Origin: VXYL01 sp965116935 | GTDB taxonomy: Bacteria > Pseudomonadota > Gammaproteobacteria > Pseudomonadales > Azotimanducaceae | Length of the DNA stretch: 64,000 nucleotides | Direction: 5' to 3' | Assembly (NCBI GenBank): GCA_965116935.1 | Contig: OZ220737.1 | Location: 2,542,001 to 2,606,000, forward strand | Part shown: in pieces, positions 23,845 through 32,400 of the stretch | Layout: each line of letters opens with the position of its first letter | How positions within the stretch are numbered: position 1 is the first letter of the stretch | Position numbers and translations under genes: made by a program | The notes under the pieces: model-generated | Seen by the model: the letters and a program-made list of their open reading frames with translations, nothing else | Databases searched by the model: none | Told to the model about the DNA's origin: nothing

Positions 23845-24594
23845 TCAGGTGCGCTTCATGTCCACCGGCTCTTCGCCGCCGGCGCGAATGAGTTCCGCCA
23901 CTCGGTCCAGCACCTCGTTGAGTTCCCCGGTGTCCGTACCCCGGATCACCAGCGTCGTGCCGTAGCGGCCGTCGCGGCTGAAGGGGTAGCTGCCGATATC
24001 CACGTCCGGATGCTGCTCTTGCAGCGCTGCAAGCCCCGTCGCCACCTGGCTCTCGCCGAGATAGGCGGTTACCGAACAGGAACGCACGACGCTGCCGCCG
24101 GCGAAGGGGATGGTCGAGAGCATCCCCTGCATCACCGAGGGGATGCCGGCCATCACATAGACGTTGCCCATGCGGAACCCCTGCGGCCCGCCGGTGGGAT
24201 TGTCGATGAGATCCGCGCCCTCGGGAATCCGCGCCATGAGCATCCGCGACTCCATCACCTCCGCTGGCGCCGGACGCTGGCCGATGACCGCCGCGATCTC
24301 CTCGCTTATCACCAAGGGCACACCGAACGCCTTGGCGATGCAGTCTGCGGTGATGTCGTCGTGGGTCGGGCCGATGCCACCTGTGGTGAGCACATAGTCG
24401 AACTTCGCGCGCGCCTCGTTCACCGCCGAGACGATTTCGTCCTCCACGTCCGCAATCACCCGCGCTTCCCGCACTCGCACGCCCTGCTCGCCAAGCACCA
24501 AGGCGATGTGCTGGAGGTTGGTGTCCTGCGTCCGCCCGGACAGGATCTCGTTGCCAATGATGAGCACGCAGGCGGTGTAGATGCGCTCGGACAT
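23845..24594 (-). CDS. CinA-like/MoaB-type molybdopterin-binding domain protein
   Basis: About 249 residues starting MSERIYTACVLIIGNEILSG, with GGGAG five bases upstream of the ATG. The MoCF-binding fold is shown by IGNEILSGRTQDTN and by TTGGIGPTHDDITADCIAKAFG, which together are the signature of CinA N-terminal domains (nicotinamide mononucleotide/ADP-ribose pyrophosphatase family). The C-terminal CinA amidase domain is absent, as in many stand-alone proteins of this group. It lies 63 bases downstream of the CitE-like gene and belongs to the minus-strand unit. Confidence 0.82.
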   Translation of the reverse strand: MSERIYTACVLIIGNEILSGRTQDTNLQHIALVLGEQGVRVREARVIADVEDEIVSAVNEARAKFDYVLTTGGIGPTHDDITADCIAKAFGVPLVISEEIAAVIGQRPAPAEVMESRMLMARIPEGADLIDNPTGGPQGFRMGNVYVMAGIPSVMQGMLSTIPFAGGSVVRSCSVTAYLGESQVATGLAALQEQHPDVDIGSYPFSRDGRYGTTLVIRGTDTGELNEVLDRVAELIRAGGEEPVDMKRT

Positions 24595-24657
24595 GGCCGC
24601 TCCCAACGAAAAGACGCGCAATCGTATCAGTCTCGATGCAAAAGCCTTGGTGCAACG

Positions 24658-25551
24658 TCATTGCACGATGGCGATGGCCTCCGCGCGGGCGACCAAGGCC
24701 TTCGCTCGCGCGAGGTGGGGGGCATCCACCATTGCGCCGTCGAAGGTGAAGGCCATGCGGCCTTCGGATTCGGCTTCGTCGAATGCCTCGATGAGTTCGC
24801 GGGCCCGAGACACGCTCGCGGGATCGGGAGTAAAGGCTTCGTTGATGGGGTCGATCTGGCTTGGGTGAATCGACAGCTTGCCGGTGAAGCCGAGCATCGC
24901 GCCCTGCTGGCATTCGCGGGCAAGGCCGGCGGTGTCGCGGAAGTCCACGTACACGGCATCGACGGCCTGGACGTTGGCTGCCTTGGCGGTGAGGAGCGCC
25001 ATGGTGCGGCAGTGTTCGAAGGGCGGGAGCCACACGCCGCCTTCGTCGCGGTTGCGCGATGCGCCGATGGCGGTGGCAAGGTCTTCGGCTCCCCACGAAA
25101 GGCCGGTCACTCTCGGGCAGGCCGTCAGAGTGGGGAGGTGGAGAGTGCCGAGCGGGGTTTCGCCGGCGATCAGGATCAGTTCCACCTTGCCCGGCGGGTG
25201 GCTGTGGCTCCGTTCCAGGCGCGACAGTTCGCGGTCGATGAGAGTCAGGTCCTCGAGCGTGTCCGGCTTCGGCACGAGGATGGCGTCGGGCGGCGTCGCC
25301 ATCACCTCGGCTAGGTCGCCGTGCCCCCAGGGCGTGTCGAGCGGATTCATGCGGACGATGCGTTCCTGACGGCCGAAATCCACGTCCCGGAGCCACCCGG
25401 CCACCACGCTGCGCGCTTCCTCCTTGCGCGCTCGCGTCACCGCATCCTCCAAGTCCAGCAACAAGGCATCGGCCGCCGTGGTGAGCGCACGGCTGAGCAT
25501 TCGCTCGTTGGCACCGGGAACGAAATGCAGCGAGCGTCGGATGCCGGCCAT
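24658..25551 (-). CDS. CitE/HpcH-family lyase (malyl/citramalyl-CoA lyase-like)
   Basis: A 297-residue TIM-barrel lyase. The HpcH/HpaI features are RRSLHFVPGANERMLSRAL at the N-terminus, LLLDLEDAV with metal-linked Asp/Glu, VLVPKPDTLEDL, and GETPLGTLHLPTLTACP. Relatives cleave or hydrolyse malyl-CoA or citramalyl-CoA, or act as CitE. It follows a MaoC-like hydratase by 36 bases, as in the gene pairs that handle mesaconyl-CoA and beta-methylmalyl-CoA. Those steps are inferred; an aldolase that acts on another CoA ester is also possible. Confidence 0.83.
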   Translation of the reverse strand: MAGIRRSLHFVPGANERMLSRALTTAADALLLDLEDAVTRARKEEARSVVAGWLRDVDFGRQERIVRMNPLDTPWGHGDLAEVMATPPDAILVPKPDTLEDLTLIDRELSRLERSHSHPPGKVELILIAGETPLGTLHLPTLTACPRVTGLSWGAEDLATAIGASRNRDEGGVWLPPFEHCRTMALLTAKAANVQAVDAVYVDFRDTAGLARECQQGAMLGFTGKLSIHPSQIDPINEAFTPDPASVSRARELIEAFDEAESEGRMAFTFDGAMVDAPHLARAKALVARAEAIAIVQ

Positions 25552-25587
25552 GCGGTGAGTCTCCGAGGTGGTTGGAAGGTGCTTGAG

Positions 25588-26061
25588 TCAGGCGTTGGTT
25601 GCCGTTGCACCCGCCTCGCGCCTCGCCATCATGGCCAAGCGGATGCATGAGCAGACGGTCTCGCCGCGTTGATTGAGCCCAGTGTGCTCGAAGGTGACAA
25701 TTCCGCGATCCGGCTTGCTGCGGCTCTCGCGCCGCGCCACCACCTTGGACGACACCCGGATGGTGTCGCCGATGAACACGGGATTCGGAAACGTAGTGTG
25801 CTCGAAGCCGAGATTGCCCAAGGTGGTGCCGAGGGTGGTGTCGCCCACCGACAGGCCCACCACGAGGCCCAGCGTGAAGATGCTGTTGACGAGGATCTGG
25901 CCGTGGATCGAGGCGCGGGCGAACTCGGCGTCGAGGTGCAGCGGCTGCGGATTCAGGGTGAGCGTGGTGAAAAGCAGGTTGTCCGTTTCCGTCACGGTGC
26001 GTGCTGGTTCGTGCGCGAACTCCATGCCAACCTCAAGCTCCTCGAAATACCTGCCGCTCAC
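25588..26061 (-). CDS. MaoC-family acyl-CoA hydratase
   Basis: A 157-residue hot-dog protein. The MaoC pattern is ETDNLLFTTLTLNPQPLHLDAEFA, with the catalytic Asp/Asn–His set (LNPQPLHLD), and IHGQILVNSIFTLGLV. It resembles mesaconyl-CoA hydratase and related (R)-specific enoyl-CoA hydratases. It is the first gene of the minus-strand unit maoC–citE-like–cinA-like–SDR. The start is at 26061; nearest upstream signals lie in the repeat-containing gap. Confidence 0.82.
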   Translation of the reverse strand: MSGRYFEELEVGMEFAHEPARTVTETDNLLFTTLTLNPQPLHLDAEFARASIHGQILVNSIFTLGLVVGLSVGDTTLGTTLGNLGFEHTTFPNPVFIGDTIRVSSKVVARRESRSKPDRGIVTFEHTGLNQRGETVCSCIRLAMMARREAGATATNA

Positions 26062-26125
26062 GCTCCCTCCCCCGTTTCAAAGCCTGCCAAGGCACTCGCT
26101 AGCGCATGAACCTATCATCCACGCA

Positions 26126-26254
26126 GCCTGTCGGACTTCGGACGGCGTAAGCCGGCCGAATGCCGCAGGATGACAGGACGGCTTGGGCTGGGGCAAGAAG
26201 CGTTGTCCGAAGGCAACGGTTCTTGTAGCGCTCGCACGAAGCGGTGACAAGGAG
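26126..26254. repeat. Dispersed repeat family E, first copy
   Basis: The stretch has CTGTCGGACTTCGGACGGCG, then GGCTTGGGCTGGGGCAAGAAG and GTTGTCCGAAGGCAACGGTTC. The reverse complement, with changes, occurs at 37045–37145 (GGGCAGCGCTTCTTCGCTTC and CTTGCCCCAGCCCAAGCCGT). The AAGGAG before the VOC start sits at its end. Confidence 0.55.
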
Positions 26255-26262
26255 CTTGGATC

Positions 26263-26754
26263 ATGTTCTTCGGCTGGACTTCCATTTGCCTGCGCGCCAA
26301 GGACCTGGCCGCATCCGCCCGCTTCTACCAGGCCCTTGGCATGGAAGTGGTGGACGAGTTGCCGGGCAAGCGCATCGTCCTCAGGAACGGTCCGTTCCGG
26401 ATTGCGCTCATGAACTTCCTCGACAAGAACTCCATCCACGTCCGGGGTGCCGACGTTCCCGCCGTCTACGCCGCTTGCAAGCGCGAGTGTCCCGAAGCCA
26501 CCGGGCAACCCTTCACGTACCGCGCCGAAGACATGGACGCAGACGCAGACGGCACAAGCTGGGAGACCTTCGACCCGGACGGCAACGCGGTGTTCTTCGA
26601 CACCAACGCCAACGAAACCGGCGCAGCCGGACGCAGCCAACTGATCGTCCAAATACTGCGCGACGCCGAGCAAATGTTGACCCGTCTCGGCGCTTCCAAG
26701 GAGTGCCTGAAGGCACTCGGTCGCTTGATTGATCAAGAGGCAAAGGCGCGATAG
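26263..26754 (+). CDS. VOC (glyoxalase/bleomycin resistance superfamily) protein
   Basis: A 163-residue VOC protein starting MFFGWTSICLRAKDLAASAR, with AAGGAG eight bases upstream. Metal-ligand candidates are in FGWTSICL and in ADGTSWETFDPDGNAVFFDTNANE, where NAVFFD is the C-terminal strand. The C-terminal extra 35 residues (EQMLTRLGASKECLKALGRLIDQ) form an amphipathic helix that most VOC proteins lack. Substrate unknown. It stands alone, upstream of a Uma2 gene. Confidence 0.8.
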   Translation: MFFGWTSICLRAKDLAASARFYQALGMEVVDELPGKRIVLRNGPFRIALMNFLDKNSIHVRGADVPAVYAACKRECPEATGQPFTYRAEDMDADADGTSWETFDPDGNAVFFDTNANETGAAGRSQLIVQILRDAEQMLTRLGASKECLKALGRLIDQEAKAR

Positions 26755-27037
26755 TCGCGCTGCGCTCGCCGTGAGCGCTCGGGGCGGCACCGGTGAAAAA
26801 CAGCGATTTCGTACACGGCTTGGCGGCGATGGCCTACAGACCCTGGAACGCCTTCGTGCCACGGTGGCAGCTTCGATTGATTGCCGAGCCAAGCCGTGTC
26901 TCGAACGCCAAGGCGCCCCGTCACGCCTCGCAATTCCAAGGCTCGATGCTCGAAGAGCGTACCGCCCGTGCGCGTGCAAGCGGGCCTGCGTGCTACTGTT
27001 CCCGCAACAGGCCGGCGTCACGCCCAAGGAGACCGCC
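26755..27037. other. Intergenic region, no gene
   Basis: A 283-base gap. Frames are open but encode no recognisable protein; the strongest signal is the AAGGAG at 27026–27031, which serves the Uma2 gene. Confidence 0.4.
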
Positions 27038-27742
27038 ATGCTCCCCGCTCGAAAGCCCCTGCGCATCCAACGGCAGGGCCGTCCTGCTCCGCCTCGGCGA
27101 GCAAATGTCGAGTACCCAGAGTCGGATGGTAAGCCGATGGCCGAGACTCCCGTTCACATGAAGGCCATGAACGACGCCATCATGCCGCTCGAGGAGCGCT
27201 ATGCGGCGCGGGCCGACGTGTACGTTGGCGGCAACATGATGATGTACTACGTTGAAGGCGCTACCAACCGGTCCATCTCTGCCGACGTCTTCGTGGCCTT
27301 CGGGCCATCCAGGCGACCGTTGCGACGGGTGTGGAAGACATGGGAGGAGGGCAAGCTCGCGGACTTCGTGCTAGAGGTGACCTCGAACAGCACTCGCAGG
27401 GACGACGAGGGGCGCAAGCGGGACATCTACCGTCGCCTAGGCGTGACGGAGTATTGGCAGTTCGACCCGACCGGCGACTACCTAAACCCCGTGCTGAAAG
27501 GGCGCCGCCTAAACGCAAGACGCGCCTATCGACCGCTGCGCCTGACGACCACGCCGGACGGCATCGTCTGCGGCGTGTCGAATGTCCTCGGCCTTCAGCT
27601 TTGCCTCGACGACGACCGCCTGCGCCTTCGCGACATAGCGACCGGCGAGTTCCTTCTCACCCACGACGAGTATGTCCGCGCATCGGCGGAGAAGGATCGC
27701 ATCATCGAGGATCTGAAACGTCGCATTGCCGACTCGCCTTAA
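27038..27742 (+). CDS. Uma2-family (DUF820) restriction-like endonuclease
   Basis: A 234-residue protein. The ATG at 27038 has AAGGAG six bases upstream (27026–27031). Uma2 features are the PD-(D/E)xK-like core: SADVFVAFG, FVLEVTSNSTRRDDEGRKRDIYRRLGVTEYWQFDPTGDY, with E-V-T in place of E-x-K and YRRLGVTEYW in the second half, the family hallmark. The N-terminal basic segment (MLPARKPLRIQRQGRPAPPRR) is unusual. Uma2 genes are abundant in cyanobacteria and rare in gammaproteobacteria, and their role is unknown. A coiled tail (SAEKDRIIEDLKRRI) ends the protein. Confidence 0.83.
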   Translation: MLPARKPLRIQRQGRPAPPRRANVEYPESDGKPMAETPVHMKAMNDAIMPLEERYAARADVYVGGNMMMYYVEGATNRSISADVFVAFGPSRRPLRRVWKTWEEGKLADFVLEVTSNSTRRDDEGRKRDIYRRLGVTEYWQFDPTGDYLNPVLKGRRLNARRAYRPLRLTTTPDGIVCGVSNVLGLQLCLDDDRLRLRDIATGEFLLTHDEYVRASAEKDRIIEDLKRRIADSP

Positions 27743-28082
27743 CCGGCGTTCGCAGTTCCTCGGCCTCGCCTCCGACCGACGCCCCACCGTCGGCGCGACC
27801 CTTGTGGTCGCCCGTCCCAAGCCGAGGCGGTTCGCTGTGCCGAAGACGGGCAGGGACAAGCCCCGCCCCTACGGGCCCGCGCCGAGTCCGGCGTTGCGTT
27901 CAAGACGGGCCTCGTGGGGGACGGGTTCGTCCCGTCCCGAGTTCGTCGGTTGCGTTCAAGACGGGCCTCGTAGGGGCGACCCTTGTGGTCGCCCGTCGTG
28001 CTAGGCCGAGGCGGTTGGTTGCCCCAAGACGAGCGGGGACAAACTCCGCCCCTGCGGGGCCAGACCCCACCTCCCGAAGACC

Positions 28083-28129
28083 GCATCGTAGAATGACGCT
28101 GTCGCGCCATTCCACGGCGCAAGCTCTTG
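28083..28129. repeat. 47-bp direct repeat, copy 1
   Basis: Identical to 28192–28238, with 62 bases between them. It contains TAGAAT at 28089–28094, a -10-like string, so the duplication may give a second, upstream promoter. Confidence 0.75.
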
Positions 28130-28191
28130 CGCCGCCAAACCCCTCGCTGGCGCTCGGGGTCTGGCCCCAGCCCCCACCGACCCAAGACCTT

Positions 28192-28238
28192 GCATCGTAG
28201 AATGACGCTGTCGCGCCATTCCACGGCGCAAGCTCTTG
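28192..28238. repeat. 47-bp direct repeat, copy 2
   Basis: Identical to 28083–28129. The TAGAAT at 28198–28203 would place transcription start about 38 bases before the ATG at 28248. The segment CGCGCCATTCCACGGCGCAA in both copies holds a short palindrome. Confidence 0.75.
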
Positions 28239-28247
28239 GGTGACTGC

Positions 28248-29414
28248 ATGGAGTTTGAGACGACCGAAGAGCATCAGCTCATCCGCGACGCGATTCAGAA
28301 AGTCTGCGTCGACTTTCCCGACGAGTATTGGTCCGCCTGCGACAGCGAACACCGCTTTCCTTGGGATTTCTACAACACCCTGGCCGAGGCTGGCTGGATT
28401 GGCATCGCCATTCCGGAGGCCTATGGCGGCAGTGGGCGCGGCGTCACCGAAGCTTCCATCATCCTGGAAGAGGTGGCCGCCTCCGGCGCCGCCATGAATG
28501 GCGCGAGCGGCATTCACCTGTCGATCTTCGGCATGCATCCGGTGGTGCAGCACGGCAGCGAGGAGATGAAGCAGAAGTATCTGCCGCGGGTGGCGAGCGG
28601 CGACCTGCACGTCGCCTTCGGCGTCACCGAACCGGATGCCGGCACCGACACCACCTCCATCAAGACCACCGCAGTGCGCGATGGCGACCACTACATCGTG
28701 CGCGGACGCAAGGTGTGGACCACCAAGGCACTCGATTGCGAGCGGGTACTGCTCTTGGTGCGAACCGAGTCGAAGGAGAAGGCGGCCAAGCGCACCGAAG
28801 GCATGACGCTCTTGCTGGCGGAACTGCAGCGCCCGGAAGTGAAGATTTCCCCCATCGACAAGGTGGGCCGCAACGCCGTCGCCACCTGCGAGGTGGTGTA
28901 TGACGACCTGCCGGTACACGTCACCGACCGGGTGGGCGAAGAGGGCAAGGGGTTTCGCTATCTGCTAGGGGGCCTCAACGCGGAGCGCATTCTGGTGGCG
29001 TCGGAAGCCCTCGGCATCGGCCGTGCCGCCATCCGGCGAGCCGTGAACTATGCGAACGAACGCGTCGTGTTCGGACGTCCCATCGGCATGAACCAGGGAG
29101 TCTCCTTCCCGCTCGGCGAGGCGAAGATGCGCCTCGATGCGGCGGAACTGATGATCCGCAAGGCGTCGTGGCTGCTCGACAACGGCGAGCCCTGCGGCGC
29201 CGAGGCGAACATGGCGAAGTGGTTGGCTGCAGACGCTGCCTTCCAGGCAGCCGACCAGGCCATGCAGACCCACGGTGGCTTCGGCTACGCCCGCGAGTTC
29301 CATGTCGAACGCTATTGGCGGGAGGCGAGGCTGATGCGCATCGCTCCCATCTCGCAGGAGATGATCCTCAACTACGTCACCGAACACGTGCTGGAACTGC
29401 CACGCTCGTACTAA
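28248..29414 (+). CDS. Acyl-CoA dehydrogenase family protein
   Basis: A 388-residue flavoprotein starting MEFETTEEHQLIRDAIQKV. The N-terminal helical domain, FGVTEPDAGTDTTSIKTTA (FAD/substrate loop) and TQTHGGFGYA-like C-terminal part (MQTHGGFGYAREFHVERYWREARL) are all present. The usual catalytic Glu of the IYEGT motif is absent: the matching string is RIAPISQEM. Some members of this superfamily use a Glu elsewhere or have other chemistry, so the substrate is uncertain. It is followed ten bases on by smc, with which it may be co-transcribed although unrelated. Confidence 0.84.
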   Translation: MEFETTEEHQLIRDAIQKVCVDFPDEYWSACDSEHRFPWDFYNTLAEAGWIGIAIPEAYGGSGRGVTEASIILEEVAASGAAMNGASGIHLSIFGMHPVVQHGSEEMKQKYLPRVASGDLHVAFGVTEPDAGTDTTSIKTTAVRDGDHYIVRGRKVWTTKALDCERVLLLVRTESKEKAAKRTEGMTLLLAELQRPEVKISPIDKVGRNAVATCEVVYDDLPVHVTDRVGEEGKGFRYLLGGLNAERILVASEALGIGRAAIRRAVNYANERVVFGRPIGMNQGVSFPLGEAKMRLDAAELMIRKASWLLDNGEPCGAEANMAKWLAADAAFQAADQAMQTHGGFGYAREFHVERYWREARLMRIAPISQEMILNYVTEHVLELPRSY

Positions 29415-29424
29415 CGCCGACCCA

Positions 29425-32400
29425 ATGCGCCTAAAGGAAATCAGGCTCGCCGGGTTCAAGTCCTTCGTCGATCCGACGACGATTCCGTTCCCCGGCCACC
29501 GCAACACCGTCGTCGGGCCGATCGGCTGCGGCAAGTCGAACATCATCGACGCCGTGCGTTGGGCAATGGGCGAACGCTCCGCGCAGCAGTTGCGCGGCGA
29601 TGCGATGGTGGACGTGATCTTCAAGGGTTCGGGCTCGCGGCAGCCCACCGGCATGGCCTCGGTGGAGCTTCTGTTCGACAACGAGGACGCCCGCGTCGGC
29701 GGTGAGTACGCGGCATTCGGCGAAATCTCCGTGCGCCGGGAACTGGCGCGGGACGGCCAATCGACCTACTACCTCAACGGCAGCCGATGTCGCCGACGCG
29801 ACATTGGCGGCGTCTTTTTGGGCACCGGCTTCGGCCCGCGCAGCTACTCGATCATCGAGCAGGGCATGATCAGCGAGCTGGCGGACGCCAAGCCGGACGA
29901 ACTGCGGGCCTTTCTCGAAGAGGCGGCTGGCGTTTCCAAGTATCGGGAGCGTCGCCGCGAGACCCACCACCGCCTTTCCCATACCCGCGAACATCTGGCG
30001 CGAATCGACGACTTGCGCGACGAACTCGGGCGGCAACTGAACCGCCTGCAACGCCAAGCCCGCAACGCCGAGCGCTATCGCGACCTCAAGGAGCAGGAAC
30101 GCCGCAAGCTCGCCGAGCTCTGCCTGCTGCGCCTGAATGCTGCCAACGAGCAGTTGGCACGCTGCGACGAGGCCCTCGTCGCCCTCGACACCCAAGTCGA
30201 AACGGCGCGTGCTGCCCGCCTCGGCGTGGAAGGCCGGGTGCAATCCGCCCAGGAGCGACATCAGGAGGGAGTCGATGCCCTCGCCGAAGTGCAGGCACGC
30301 TACTACCGGCTCGGTGCGGACATCGGGCGGCTCGAAGAGGCGGCGCAGTACGCCAAGCGGCGGAGCGCCGGCCTCACCGCTGACCTTACGGCCATTGCCC
30401 ACGAGGAAGCGGGCCGGCAGAAGCAGATGGCGGAAGATGAGGCGCATCTGGCCGAGTTGCTGGCGCAGATTCAGGCCGCAGCACCGGCACTCGACGAAGC
30501 CGCAAGCCGCCAGCAGGGCGCCGCCGACGAGGTGGCGACTTTGGAGCGCGACGCGCGGGAAATGCAGGTGAGTTGGGACGCCCTTGGCGAACGCATCGCC
30601 GCCAACCGCAGCGCCACCGAAACCTGTCGCGGGCGGGCGCAGCTTGCCGAGCAAGCCCTCGTCAGCCTGCGCGAGCGCGCGCAGCAGTTGGAGGAGGACA
30701 GCATCGGACTCGCGCCGGCAACGCCACACTCCCTCGAACCGCTAGGCGTCAAAGTCGCGCAGGCGAAGGCGGCACTCGAAGCCGTCGATGCGGAACTCGC
30801 GGCCAATGCCGAAGCCATCGCCGAAGTGCAGCAGGCCGCCGTCGCGCAAGAGGAACGGCTGCGTGTCGCCGTCGAAAGCGTGCAGGGGCTGCGCGGTGAA
30901 CGGGTGGCGCTGGAAGCGATGCAACGGGAGGCGCTGGCCGACGGATCAGCAGGTTCCGCCGCTGCCGCGGTCGAGGCATGGCTGACCGAACACGACCTCG
31001 CCGACGTGCCCCGCCTCGGCGCCAAACTCGCGATTGCATCCGGTTGGGAGACGGCCCTAGAGACGGTGCTTGGCTTCGACGCGGCCGCTATACCTGTCAC
31101 CGACTCCGGCGCGCTGGCGGAGTCCTTGGCGCAACTTCCGCAAGGACGAATCACGCTCACGGAAACTGCGCCAAGCGCGCGCGAGCCACGCCCGCTGCGC
31201 CGACTCGCCGACCTAATCGGGCCCGCCGAAGACGCCCCGGACATTCTTGGCGGCATCTTCGCGGCGGACTCCCTCACCGAAGCCCTAACCCATCGCCCAT
31301 CCCTCGCCCCCGGCGAAAGCGTGATCACGCGCGATGGCATCTGGCTCGGACGCGGCTGGATTCGCCTCCATCGACTCGCGGGCGATGCCCCGGGCGGCAT
31401 CATCCGCCGCCGTGCCGAGCTTGCGAAGCTGCACGAACAGGTCATTGAAGCCGAGTCGCAGGCGGAGGCGATTCGCACCCAAGTCGACAGCACCCGCGCC
31501 TCGCTCGAAGCGCACCAAACCGAACGAGAACGCCTGCGCCAGCAACAGAGCGACATGCGCGAACGTCGCTCCCGCGCCGAAGCCGAACGCGACATGCGCC
31601 TGAAGCAGCAGCAGGAACTCACCGACCGCGCCGCGCGCATCGCCGCCGAACGGGAGCAAACCGCCACCCGCATCGAGCAAGAGCAAGCGCTGATCCAAGA
31701 GAACCGCCAGCACCTTGAGCGGCTCGAAGCAGAATCTGCAACGCTGGCCACGGCCCGCGAGCAAGCGGGCGCGAGCCGCAACCAGATGGCCGAGCGCCTC
31801 GAAGCCGCGCGCGCCGCCGCCAGCGACGCCCGGGACGAATACCATCGTCAGCAAGGCGCGCAGCAGCGCCTCGAGTCCTCGGCGCAAGCCCTGCGTGATG
31901 CCAAGGACCGCCTCGTCCAGCAAACCCAGGAACGTAGCCAGCGCCTGAGCGCCATCGAGACAGAGATGGCCGACCTTGCCGCCGAAGCGCCCGGGCGCGA
32001 CGAACAGGTCAAGACACTGCTAGGCGACCGCGTGGCCGTGGAGAAGGAACTCGCCGACATCCGCGAGCGAACCGAGGCCACGGAGGCGTCGATCCGCCGC
32101 TTGCGCTCGGAACAGGTGGAAGCGGACGCGGCGCTCGAAACGCTGCGCGGCCAAGTCGAGACGGCTCGCGTTGAGCGGGGGCAGGCCGCCACCCAACGAG
32201 ACGTCGCCCAAGAGCGGCTGGAAGAAACCGGTCTCGACCAAGAAGCCGTCGAAAGCGAGATTCCCGACGACGCCGACGAGGAAGGCTGGAATGCGGCCAT
32301 CGGCGAGGTGCGCGGCCGCATCGACCGGCTCGGTCCCATCAACCTCGCCGCCATCGACGAGCGCCGGGAGGCGGCAAGCCGCAAGGAATACTACGACCGC

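Larger units (their letters stand above)
27743..28247. repeat. Gap of dispersed repeats family C and a 47-bp direct repeat
   Basis: Family C units at 27795–28060 read GTCGGCGCGACCCTTGTGGT and CTACGAGGCCCGTCTTGAAC-like strings in both orientations. At 28083–28129 and 28192–28238 a 47-base sequence starting GCATCGTAGAATGACGCTG is repeated exactly. The second copy ends ten bases before the acyl-CoA dehydrogenase ATG. No gene is supported. Confidence 0.7.
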
